Shown piece by piece: positions 9,895-19,436 of a stretch of 64,000 nucleotides of DNA. The notes below the pieces were generated by a model. It was not told where the DNA came from. It saw nothing but the letters and a program-made list of their open reading frames with translations, and did not search any database. The stretch comes from Cycas panzhihuaensis (taxonomy: Eukaryota; Cycadophyta): contig CM041465.1 in assembly GCA_023213395.1 (NCBI GenBank), positions 108,755,741 through 108,819,740 of the forward strand. The letters are read 5' to 3'. A program made the position numbers and the translations under genes. Position 1 is the stretch's first letter; each line of letters starts with the position of its first letter.

Positions 9895-11815
9895 CTACTG
9901 CTGCCTCGCTCCTGGGGTACCATCTCCCGGTCTGTGTGATCCCTCTCCTGGGGACCACATCCCTCCTAGGCTCCTCCTAGGCCTCCGTGAGCTACCTGCC
10001 TCGCTCCCCTCGTCCCGTGGTGATCTCGGGATCATCACCGCTGTGTGGGTATATGTCTTACTCCGGCTCAACCTCGATGCCATCTGGGCCACCAACTAAT
10101 CGTATCGGGCCTAGATACGATCCCTCTCTCCTTGGAGTCTCTCCTCTGTCACCCTGAGGTGCTCCTCGAGTACCGCTATCTGGACTCTGCTCTCGGCATC
10201 CCCGCCTGCTCCTCCCTGTGTCTCTAGGGCCTGGACCCGCCCACGTAGCTCGTCTGTCTCGTGCCTCACCTCATCCAGCTACTACTCCAGCTGTCCCCGG
10301 AATGTCATATGCTCCTGTGACTCTACAGCCCAAATGTCTCTCACCCTCACTAATGGGGCGAATGCCTCTATGTGGGTGCCTGCCGATCTAGGCGCATCCC
10401 CTGCCTGGATGGGCGGTTGCCCCTCTACATACACTTGAGGGAATATCTCCCTCATCATGGCCTCTACTAGTCTCCGGACTAAACCTGCCAATGTAACATG
10501 TCATGTGTCAGTATATATCCCACCACATACTGTGGTCAAATCAAAACAAATATCTATCTGGATGTCAAACGACTCAGGAAATGGTTAGGTCTCACCTGCC
10601 ATGGCCGCTGGCTCCTCTGCTTGTGCGACATCCTCCCCTCCTAGCTCTCCATGAGTTGCAGGCACCTCCTTTGCCTGGGCCTCCCTCCTCGTAGGGACCG
10701 GTTCAACTCTCATCCCTCTAGATCCCCTCACGATCTGTAGCCTGCAGGCCCTAGTCATTGGTCCCTGGCTCTCATTTGGAGCTCCTGATGGGCCTGCCTC
10801 TCCTCCGACAGCCCCAGATGGACCCTCTGCTCCACCTGCTGTCCCTGAAGGACCTGCCTCCCTCGCAGGTCGTGACGGTCCAGCCCCATCTCCTCCATCG
10901 TCCCCATCATCACCATCATCATCCTTATCACCATCTCTGGGCGCTCCTGCTCTGCCTGCCTCGTCATCACTGTCATACCTCATCATCCTGTATGGCTCTG
11001 CTATATAGTCTGGTAGGGTGAGGAGGTCTAGCGATGTCGCCTCCACTAATCGTCAGACGTGGGCATGGTCCTCCGTCCCTTTCAGCCGAGTCTGCCACCT
11101 GTGGACCATCAGGGCCCGCTTTGCTATGGGGTGTGGTCCCCCCGCTGGTGCCATTACCACAAAATGATCAAAGAACCAACACTGTAGTAGTGTGCTATAC
11201 GATAGTCCTCCTCTACTAGTCGTCCTGATAGCATCCAGCTATGTGACGAGGTTCACCGCTATCAGGGTGGCCCAGTCCATCCTCTCACTAGCTTCGCAGC
11301 AGCATACTGCATCTAACCAGCCACCCGGTATCTCCCTATAGTTCTGCTTCTGGGAAATCTGGAACATAATGCATAATATAATCAGCTTCCTCACCTGAGG
11401 AACACTGGACATCGATATGGTGCGGAGGAGCTCCCTCCGCTCCCACTGTCCAACCCCGTGAAGAACAGGGGTTGCCTCTCCGTGTTGCTTCGGTGCAGGC
11501 GGTGTCCCAGTTCAGCGGCCTCCCGCCATTGGTACTCCCAGTATCCACTGGATGTCTCTCGGCATAACCATCACATCACCTACCTGGGGTAGGTGGAATA
11601 CATGTCTCCTCCTATCCCAATGGGATAGGATGTCGAACAATAACCTCTGATTTGATGTATATTGAGGTGTCTTCAGGGCCTTGTATAGGCCGAACCTCTG
11701 TAGGGTCTCCTTGTCCTCCAGGGACGCCATCTCCATATAGCTCAACATAGCCATACCTACATTCTCACGGTTATCCACCACGATGATCGCCTGTCCACAT
11801 CAAAAATGATCAATG
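9895..11815 (-). pseudogene. Antisense ORF of element A: plant-mobile-domain-like protein
   Basis: The ORF is encoded on the strand opposite to gag-pol. The N-terminal part (11781-11512) has the PMD-like block LLFDILSHWDRRRHVFHLP followed by DVMVMPRDIQWILGVPM. After a frameshift near 11515 the domain continues (RKLIILCIMF, then MDWATLIAVNL). Next come the conserved EATSLDLLTLPDY (11046 down), an acidic Asp/Gly run and repeats like GEAGPSG. An intron-like gap (about 10585-10495) leads to RRLVEAMMREIFPQVYVEGQ, a coiled-coil-prone stretch and a basic tail ending GDGTPGARQQ. B, C and D have the same protein in the same place. Function is unknown; PMD proteins are linked to transposon silencing and to transposons in plants. 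Confidence 0.8.
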
Positions 11816-11928
11816 TCAGCCTCATGTCAATTATCAGTACTCATGACTCTCTCTCAACTATCTTTGTCTGAGATTTGGGGCCTTGTGGCCCCTCCTATCA
11901 TTTTTCTCTTTTTCTGCCTTCGTATCAC

Positions 11929-11958
11929 GCTAAACTTAGCAGTACCGTTAAGTTTAGC
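11929..11958. promoter_or_regulatory. Hairpin with GTACC loop (A)
   Basis: This is a perfect 10-base inverted repeat, GCTAAACTTA and TAAGTTTAGC, around a 10-base loop holding AGTACC. The element-internal copies in B and D and the LTR copies have the same stem words and loop. Confidence 0.75.
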
Positions 11959-12452
11959 TTGGGTCCCGCGGTGATTCGGGCCCCGCAGTAATGATCACAA
12001 GACCGTGATCTTCTGCATATCTGACAGCGACCACCCAAAAGAGGGGATCTCCACCTTGAAAAATCAAAAGATTTCTTCTGGTAGACCTCGTGGGGCCCAC
12101 CGAGACCAGGGCTCCTTAACGCCTAGGTCCCCGCCTCTTTCTAGGTCTGATTCAAACTCTAAGAGGCCTCTGATTGTCCATAAGGGGCACTAAAATCACA
12201 CAAAAACTATAAAAAAACTAATGAAATTAAAGCTCTGAAACAGGTTGGGTTCCATGATATCCACTCACTGGATCTGGTTTCGTTGTCGCCATCTCGTCAT
12301 GTTGATCATGTTGGCTCTCTCTGCTCTCTGATCTAACAGTTAGATCTCTCCCTGCGTGCCTCCAAAGTTAGGCGGCGCTCCGCTGCGTAAGGGAATGGCT
12401 CTGGTTTCTCATGAGAGCTGGTGAAAATGAATCCATTTTCTATTTGATTTCC

Positions 12453-12460
12453 TTATATAG
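12453..12460 (+). promoter_or_regulatory. Candidate internal TATA box for the aRNH unit (A)
   Basis: TTATATAG is preceded by TTTCC and followed by a GGGCCC block and GGGCAC. This context is retained in B (23065-23072), C (36641-36648) and D (54298-54305), always reading toward aRNH. The first conserved ATG-containing frame starts about 150 bases downstream. Confidence 0.6.
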
Positions 12461-12599
12461 GCGAGGGCCCCAACGGGCACTTCTTCCATTTTTGGCTCTG
12501 GGACAACTATTGAGATCGTCCTGTTTCCCTGATTGCCTTTGCCTTCTAGCCCTATTGACCGTTGTGTTCTTTTGATGCCTTTTTTGTACTTTCTTACTG

Positions 12600-13460
12600 G
12601 TGCATTTATGGTGCCTCATTTCTGCACCTTTTTCTGGCCCCTTTTATCTCATTTTACGTGCCACTCCCGTGCATGCCCAAGTTTATACTCGTTTGGCTCG
12701 TTTCGTCGCCCTAGACTCGTTTCCGCAGTCCTTTCTTACTCCTGGGGTCCCCAAAGGTGATGCTCCCTCGTCCGGGGGCATGTTTTACTTTCTGAAGCGA
12801 CCTTTTGGTGCTCCAGGATGCCCTTTTTCTCCTCTGACCACTCTATGATGGTGATTGGACTGCTTGCTCTCGCCCTGGTAACCTTACTGCTAGGTCCTCC
12901 TACCCTTCATGGCCACTTTTTGCTTGCCTTTCGAGTATCTCTCTCATTATTTATTGACTACTAGGACTTTGTGTCACCCATGTCCATCTACATTTTTATC
13001 AATGACGGAAGCCGCGGTAACCCTAGACCTTCTGCCGCTGCATGGATTCTCCGCAGCCCCTCTGGACACGCTCTCCTGCGCTCTGGGATCTTCCTCCCAG
13101 AGGCTACTAACAACGAAGATGAATGCACAGCTAGTATTGAAGCCCTTACCGATGCTCTCTGTTTTCATCATGGATCCATCGTTTTGCTTTGTGACTCTCA
13201 AGTTGAGGTGTCTCATCTCACCCAGGTTTACCAGACGCGATGGCCTCACTTGAGGACTCCTGCTTCTTCTGCTAGATCTCTCCTAGTCTGCCTCTCTTCC
13301 GTCGATATCCAGCATATCGCTTGGGCCCCCAACACTGAGGCAGATAGTCTTGTTCACCTCATCCTTAAGCATTGCCTTCCTCTTCTTGCTGACCATCCCT
13401 GAGGCTTGTCTGGCTACCCCATCACCCAGGCCCCAGGTCATCACACACCTTACTTCGCGA
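12600..13460 (+). pseudogene. Archaea-like second RNase H (aRNH) unit of element A with N-terminal extension
   Basis: The RNase H starts at MSIYIFINDGSRGNPRP (12979). Key residues can be seen in order: D in DGSRGN, E in TNNEDECTASIEAL (one expected E-Y position reads E-C), D in LLCDSQVEVSHL, and D in NTEADSLVHLIL. This fits the archaea-like RNase H described in Tat elements. Upstream, 12600-12848 is open and has HAQVYTRLARFVALDS, also found in D (HAQVYTHLARFAILDL), so the protein probably has a conserved N-terminal part of over 100 residues of unknown role. A frameshift separates the two parts here. It lies downstream of integrase and the antisense ORF, next to the 3' LTR. Confidence 0.85.
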
Positions 13461-13805
13461 TCTGTTTGCACCTCTAAAATCTGGCCGCTAATGAGGTTAA
13501 ACTATGGCGCCTACCCCTTGCTTACTCTTTTACTCAATTATGCACATCTTTCTGCATCTTTTGTGGTGGGGGTAGCCCCCTCACCTTTTTCATTTTTCCG
13601 GTCAGTTTCCAGGTGGCTCATAGGCAGCCCCTATGTTGTCTCCATCGTTACATTCGTATCCACGCGTTTTACCCTGACACTCGCCGACACCCTTGCCTAC
13701 TATTATGATCTGGATTTATATATCTATATATACATGTACTACTGACAGTTGTATTGCCAGCATTCGCCATCGCACCAGGCTTCTGAGCGGTGAGGCTCTG
13801 CTGCC
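13461..13805 (+). other. 3' untranslated stretch of element A
   Basis: The stretch lies between aRNH and the polypurine tract. It is pyrimidine-rich with a TATATA patch near 13717-13735. The matching stretch in B is 21604-22200 and in C 35169-35560. No gene is seen. Confidence 0.6.
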
Positions 13806-13815
13806 AAGGGGGCAG
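13806..13815 (+). other. Polypurine tract of element A
   Basis: AAGGGGGCAG directly precedes the 3' LTR. Counterparts are AAGGGGGCGG in B (minus, 21594-21603) and AAGGGGGTAG in C (minus, 35159-35168). It primes plus-strand synthesis. Confidence 0.85.
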
Positions 13816-16531
13816 TGTTTCCTAGCCTCCAGGAATGAATATAGAATTATCGACTTAGGTAAGTACAGGTATGCTTCTCACCTTATCATCGCTTTCTTTT
13901 GGTGAGTGTTTGCTTGCATGTTTGCATGTTTGTGACCTTATAGACGATTTGGTCTTTGTCTACACTTATTTAGCCTATGACGACTATAGTGGGGGCACAT
14001 TCTCAGCGAGTGTGACATCTTGGTGGCCATTCCACCTCCCGCATTCTGCCCTACTCACTCTAGGATCCACTTGGCTTGTGCCACCTCTGCCCGTGTGATG
14101 ACCCGTCATTGTTTGGTTGACTTGCCACATCGTTTGAATCCCATTTTTGCTCTTCTGGACTTGTTTGTTGGCTTGTTTACCCTTGGGTAGATGTCTCAGG
14201 CCCTCATTTATCTTTTTTGTTATTAGCCCATTTCGGGTCAGTCGAGCCGATTTTCCTTCAAGTGAATACCGTAGTGAATTTCATGATCTGCAGTAATTCA
14301 AGATCTGCAGATTTTGCGGTGGGATGACTATCCATACTTGTTTTTTAAAAAAACTGCCATGGCAATTTCACATTTATTGCAAAATTGCCACATGTCTCAT
14401 AACTTAACTCACTGCCAACTGCACCCTCATCGCTCGCTTTAGGGTTTGGGCTGGGTATTTAAGTCATCATTAACTCATTTTTAGGAGCTTTTTGGTTTAT
14501 TTTTTAGATTGCTCTTCAAGAAAACCGGTTTGTGCTCTGCTATTCTCGGCTGCTCTAGTGTTGCTACAGGACCAATGCCTCTCATCCAGTGCCCAACTCT
14601 CCTTTAGTACAGCTAGGACATCTTCCCAGCCCTTTACACGCCTTGGAGAGGGCCCCTTCGGAGAGATCTCAGCGGATTCTTGCTCAGGCAACCATCAAGC
14701 ATTCTAAGTGCAGGTGTTTCCCTCCAACTCCATTAGCAGGGTTCCAAACCTACTATTCCACAGTTCCTGGGCTGATTTCTTAGCCCCCTTCTCGGCATCC
14801 CTTGACTAAGGTAAGAGTCTCCCCTCCTCTTCTCAGGTATTCATTGATTTGAGCTACTTTCTTATTCAATTGATGCCCTATTTTGCTTGTCCTCTTACTT
14901 GGGTTTTTGGAGGTTACTTTTTCGTTTACTTTGGACTGTTTTACTCCTGTCATTAGTGCCTCCTTGCCTACGTTTATTGCTCAAGGTAGCGGTAAAGAGG
15001 GGTTGCATAGGATTTGGGAGAGAGCTGGCTGGATTCCGTACCACCTTCCACGCTCCTCAAGTGGCGCTTAGCCCCCTAAACCTTCCCTCTTGCCCCGTGT
15101 TGTCCTTGGCACTTAAACAAGGGTTTGTTAAGCCTTCCTTAGCTACTGAAATCAGTGTTGTCACACGTTGCAGCACTGGTTTGAAGGCTTGTGCTTTGAT
15201 CCGGGCAACTCATGTAAGCCCCAACTACTTGCCCTTTGCCCAACTCCTTTCCCGGCAACCCGGTTTGCTCTTCATAGCACCTTGGCTTGCTGTAGGTCCT
15301 CTTTGGCTCTTTTCAACTCTCTTTGCCACTATTTCTAGCCATCTTTCTCAGCCTTACCCTCGCTACCTCGTGGCTTTTGGGGGAGATTGGGGTTGTTCTT
15401 TGTGAGAGGTGGGCCACTGTAAGGCTTACCGGTTACTTTCCATTTACTTTGGTCGTCTTCCTTTACATACTATCATCATTGTATTGATAGTAACATACAT
15501 GTATTTAAGTTTATATTCACTTTGCATGTACATGTATTGTTAGGATCTTTCCATTGTATGCTAGCACCCTTTCTCCGGAAAGGGGGAGATTATCATATAC
15601 TTGCAGGTATTCGGAAAGTGCAATGGATCCGTTCCTCTTTCTTCCTTTGTGGGTAAGTGCTCCTATTTATGCTTTACTTTTATACTTCATTTGTTGCTAG
15701 TACTTTGTCCCTTTATTTTCGTTGTTTGGAACTTTAGTACTTTTTCTCGGGAAGGTAAGGGAGCCCCTCGTTGCAATCTGTTGCGGCTCTTCACGTCTGC
15801 CGTGCCTTGTGGAGTAGCTTTGGGTGTTTCTTGGAAGTGCCACCATTACGATGTGCTTCCGTTCTGGGTACACGCCCTCACTCCACTCTGTCACCTTTTC
15901 CTTTCGAGTTCTTTTACATAGTAGTAATTAGCTCATTGGAAATAAAAAGGAAATCAACTTTGCTTTGATTCATACTTTGTTCGCTTTATCGCTTGCATTT
16001 TCTTTTGTCATAGAAAAAGGTCTTAGGAAACCTTCCCTCTCACCTTTTCCATCGGTTTGTTGTGCAAACTTCCCTCCCTCTTTATTATTTGTTTGCTTGG
16101 TTAGTTTGCCTGTGCATACCATAACCCCCCTTTTGGGGTTATTCCCTTTATGTTCTTTCGGTTCTCCGCTTAGTTGGATAACCAAAGTGACCCCATCCGT
16201 AGGCCATCTACTTGCCTACCCTTTCTTGTTTCCTGTCATCCTAGGGAAACTCCTGAAGGTTTCTCTCTTTCCCCTTCCAGCCATCTAAGGGTAGGAGGAT
16301 CCTTCTCTTAGGTCAACCCAGGCTAACCCTACGCCTCCTCCCTTCTTGTTCGAAGCAAGGAGACCACTTTCTGGTAGCTACATTCCATTTACAGGTCTCG
16401 AACTCACGCTCTGGTGCACAAGCTTCCCTGCGTGATCTTTTCCCTACTTGTAGGTCCTTTTCTTAATCGTACCATCAACCGCCCATACCATTCCTACTTA
16501 GTCAGGTAGCTATCCCGTAGACGTGCATCCA
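13816..16531 (+). repeat. Element A 3' LTR
   Basis: This 2716-base LTR begins TGTTTCCT and ends CATCCA. Splice-donor matches lie at 13859-13864, 15653-15658 and 15755-15760, parallel to the 5' LTR. A 172-residue frame at 14887-15405 is open here but broken in the 5' LTR. The end is fixed by the CATGT duplication at 16532-16536. Confidence 0.95.
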
Positions 16532-16600
16532 CATGTCAATATAGTGAGAGTGGAACCATTTTCATGTGGGATAAATCAAATGTACATTAATATTCCAACA
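16532..16600 (-). repeat. Copia-like 3' LTR, right segment
   Basis: It resumes the copia LTR after element A, starting with the CATGT duplication, and ends with TTCCAACA. Joined to 1105-1271 it gives a full 231-base LTR. Confidence 0.93.
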
Positions 16601-16609
16601 CTCCCCCTT
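16601..16609 (-). other. Polypurine tract of the copia-like element
   Basis: On the minus strand this reads AAGGGGGAG, directly before the 3' LTR. Confidence 0.85.
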
Positions 16610-16854
16610 AATGCACATTTGGGTCATTTGTACTTACAACACCTTGTCCTTGAAAATGTCTTAAAAATGATGTCTTTAGCTTGATATTTGTCTTCAATCT
16701 TATAGTGATGTCTTTGCTATAGAATGATGTCTTCATCTTGATTTTCGTCTTCAACTATGTATTGATGCCTTTGTAAGATGATATCCTCAGCTTGATTTGC
16801 ACCTTTAATTCTATATTAATGACATTGATGTAGCTACTCTAGCAAGCGTAAATT

Positions 16855-17660
16855 CTAATTCTTTATTGTACTTGGTCTAGTCTGATTTTGATGTAGATCC
16901 TGTAAACAACCATCTTCAATCACAACTTGTCTGTTATCATTATCCTGTATAAACTCTTGAACACCATGTACAATAGTGATTTCTTTAATCTTTGGAGCAG
17001 AATCTTGATCAACTAGCATACTCTTTGAAATTGAATCAATGTTCAAAGTAGGAACATCATTCAAACTTGAATCAATACTTAAATTAGGAATATCATCAAT
17101 ATAAGACTCATCCTTTATAGGATCATCATATTCATATTTAATTTCTTTTGAAATCATGGTGTCATATATATAAACTTTTATCAACTCATCACTTTCAATG
17201 TCTTCATTAGTAGTTGTAGTCTCATTAATGCATTCAACTATCATTATTTACATTCAGTAGAAATTTCATCAGTACTCATAGATTCTTCATCTTGACATGT
17301 TGTTTCATTAGTGTTGATGATATTTTCTTCATCCGTTGTACTTCTACCATAACTAGCCCTAATTGCTTTTTCAATCATTCGCTGTGTCTCTTCAGGAGTT
17401 TGTTCAAATACTTCCCTTAGAAAATCCCAAGCTTCTTTAGCATTACTTGCATGTAGAATCATAGGAATGACAAAATGGAATTTGGAAGGAAGATCAACCT
17501 CATTGAATGTAGCACGAATCATAATGAATGTTTTTATATCTTTCTTCTCAAGCATTTCTTTTTCTTCTTCATCATTAGGGATATCATATTCATCAGTAAC
17601 AATCTTCCACAAACCTCTATCTATGAATAGACATCTTATTTTAATTATCTAAAAGAAGTA
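16855..17660 (-). pseudogene. gag: Copia-like Gag (UBN2-type) of the short element
   Basis: Two open stretches on the minus strand overlap end to start (17612-17244 and 17244-16855). The first reads LWKIVTDEYDIP, then SNAKEAWDFLREVFEQT, the pattern of plant copia gag proteins (UBN2 / DUF4219 group): a tryptophan-rich start, then an AKEAWDxL block. The second part is acidic with no known motif. No CCHC knuckle, protease, integrase or RT follows. Upstream bases (about 17613-17660) can be read as RCLFIDRG, so the true start is further up and broken. The codons are much more AT-rich than those of the gypsy elements. Confidence 0.72.
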
Positions 17661-19193
17661 GTCTTCACCATTGCACTTAGGTATTGGAATAAATAAATCA
17701 TTCAAGTAATATTCATTTGTTTTAGGAACATACATAACCACATCATTCTCTTCCATGATTATAAATACTATCTCTAAATAATGTGTCCCTTTTTCAATCA
17801 ACAAACTCACCTAACATTGGTAACTTGCTCATTAATCATACTCACCAAATTCTCTCATATCTCATATCTTTCACATCATTGACTTTATCCCTACATCATT
17901 GCCTTTCATATATCACCAACCAGTCACGTAGAATCTAAACACTCACTTCACCAAATCAATGCCTTATAAATCTCACAATGATTATACATGTCATATGTCT
18001 CTACCAATACACACACTTCACTTGATTATCCAAAACATACAACTCATGCCATTACACTATTTAATAATTTTGCTTCCTTGCAACTCAGGTATCTTCAACA
18101 AGAAACTCATCCTTCTGTGCCCATTCAATATGCTAGAACACATCATCAAACATCCTTAATCCCATCCTCAAAACATGCCCAATAATTGCCTAATCTTGTC
18201 ATGTTAACCTCACATGCAACAAGCATCTCATCACCTCATATCACTATCTTTCTTGCCCTCAAATTAGTCTTAACATGCCCATAAATTCCCTTTACATAAA
18301 TCACATTCCAAGGAGCACTAAGCCACCATATGCCACCCAACTCATTCATGCAAACACATGCACTATCGCTTCATCACCGTACTATGTCATCATCACAATA
18401 GCTCTCTCATATGAACACATGTAAAAAGACACTTAATTTTCCATTAAACAATCACCATCATGCACTTCAAATCACTAATAAAGTGTCAAATACATTCATA
18501 TCAACATAACTTAATGTCATCTCACATTGCAACAATACTCTCCCAAGCACAACATATGTAAGAGAGCCTCAAACAATCACCTCATTACCATTGCCTCATT
18601 CATGTCACCATATCAATATGAAACCCTTAAATTCCCAAAAACTTATTTCTGAAAAAAATGTATAGCTCAAAAATACATAAAATATGGATGAAAATGATGG
18701 CATCTGAAATACAATTCTAATGGTTTAGATGAAATTGAATTCTAATATCTAGATCAAAAGTTATGCTCTTTTTAAGAATTTTACAATTAGGGTTTCTAGG
18801 GGCTATAATAATACCTTCTGATAAACTGATAATAAATTTTTATTATGAACTCTAATGAACCTCAAACTACTTCCATTAGAAAGAGAATTAAAAAATGCAT
18901 AAAATCAAAAAACATTTGAGGTCATTTAGATACTTGTAGCCAAGGTTATGCCTCTTTGAAGTTGAGGTTGCAGATCTGTCCCAAAAATATGACAACAGAA
19001 AAAATGCAAGCCAAAATTAATTCTACTGTAATTTTCATACTTTCACCCCAAAATCTGTAGTGCAACCACCGAAATTTTACAGAACAAGCTATTTCATCTA
19101 AATTTCAGCATTACTTTTCCAAAATTTCAACGTTCTAGCACCTTCCAAACCACTGCTCTAATACTAAACAAAAACATCTCTCTCAACCTGGGC
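17661..19193 (-). other. Leader and gene-free interior of the copia-like element
   Basis: About 1.5 kb of AT-rich sequence lies between gag and the primer site. No frame above about 65 residues and no recognisable domain is present. Its length is unusual for a leader. Confidence 0.6.
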
Positions 19194-19205
19194 GCTCTGA
19201 TACCA
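19194..19205 (-). other. Primer-binding site for initiator Met tRNA
   Basis: On the minus strand this is TGGTATCAGAGC, a perfect match to the 3' end of plant initiator tRNA-Met, immediately next to the 5' LTR end. This is typical for Ty1/copia elements. Confidence 0.95.
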
Positions 19206-19436
19206 TGTTAGAAAATATACCTGCAATAAGATATTGACAAATGGAATAGAACACCTCCATAGGATCAAATGGTACCCTTATGGTACCTCCACTATATTAA
19301 CAAAACATCATTACTACATCCTTACAATAGATTACAATATGATATACTATGTTGTGTATTTATAATACATGTCAATATAGTGAGAGTGGAACCATTTGCA
19401 TGTGGGATAAATCAAATGTGCATTAATATTCCAACA
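19206..19436 (-). repeat. Copia-like 5' LTR
   Basis: This is an intact 231-base LTR from TGTTAG to CCAACA. It shows the uninterrupted target sequence of element A (ATACATGTCAAT near 19365). Confidence 0.95.

Larger units (their letters stand above)
11816..12599. promoter_or_regulatory. Divergent intergenic region of element A
   Basis: The region lies between the 5' ends of the antisense ORF (minus) and the aRNH unit (plus). It holds two hairpins (11929-11958 and 11985-12016) and a TATA box at 12453-12460 pointing at aRNH. The same order is found in B, C and D. No coding sequence is seen. Confidence 0.65.
1272..16531 (+). mobile_element. Element A: Ty3/gypsy Tat-type retrotransposon, youngest insertion, RT deleted
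   Basis: Element A is 15,260 bases on the plus strand, with LTRs 1272-3999 and 13816-16531. It is flanked by perfect 5-base duplications CATGT (1267-1271 and 16532-16536). The uninterrupted target is seen in the intact copia LTR near 19370. Order inside: primer-site-like sequence, gag, protease, linker, RNase H, integrase, antisense PMD-like ORF, divergent intergenic region, aRNH, polypurine tract. RT has been removed at a junction near 7605. Many stops make it non-functional. By eye the first 300 LTR bases differ at about 8-9%, less than B or C, which fits its place as the innermost insertion. Confidence 0.95.
1105..19436 (-). mobile_element. Short Ty1/copia-like non-autonomous LTR element, split by element A
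   Basis: The element is on the minus strand, with 231-base LTRs starting TGTTGG and ending CCAACA. The 5' LTR is 19206-19436. The 3' LTR is 1105-1271 plus 16537-16600 (also 231 bases when joined), split by A. The interior is only about 2.6 kb (16601-19205) and carries a gag-like frame but no RT, integrase or protease that I can see. A perfect methionine-initiator-tRNA primer site abuts the 5' LTR, and a polypurine tract abuts the 3' LTR. The duplication is AGATC (1100-1104) against AAATC (19437-19441). It is a small gag-only copia relative that would need an autonomous partner. Confidence 0.9.

Noticed and set aside
12974-13249. A 91-residue minus frame opposite aRNH
   Set aside because: It is the shadow of the aRNH gene; the sense strand carries the RNase H catalytic motifs.
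17959-18185. Overlapping 65-residue plus frames in the copia interior
   Set aside because: They are antisense to the element, AT-rich, with no motif and no second copy to compare.
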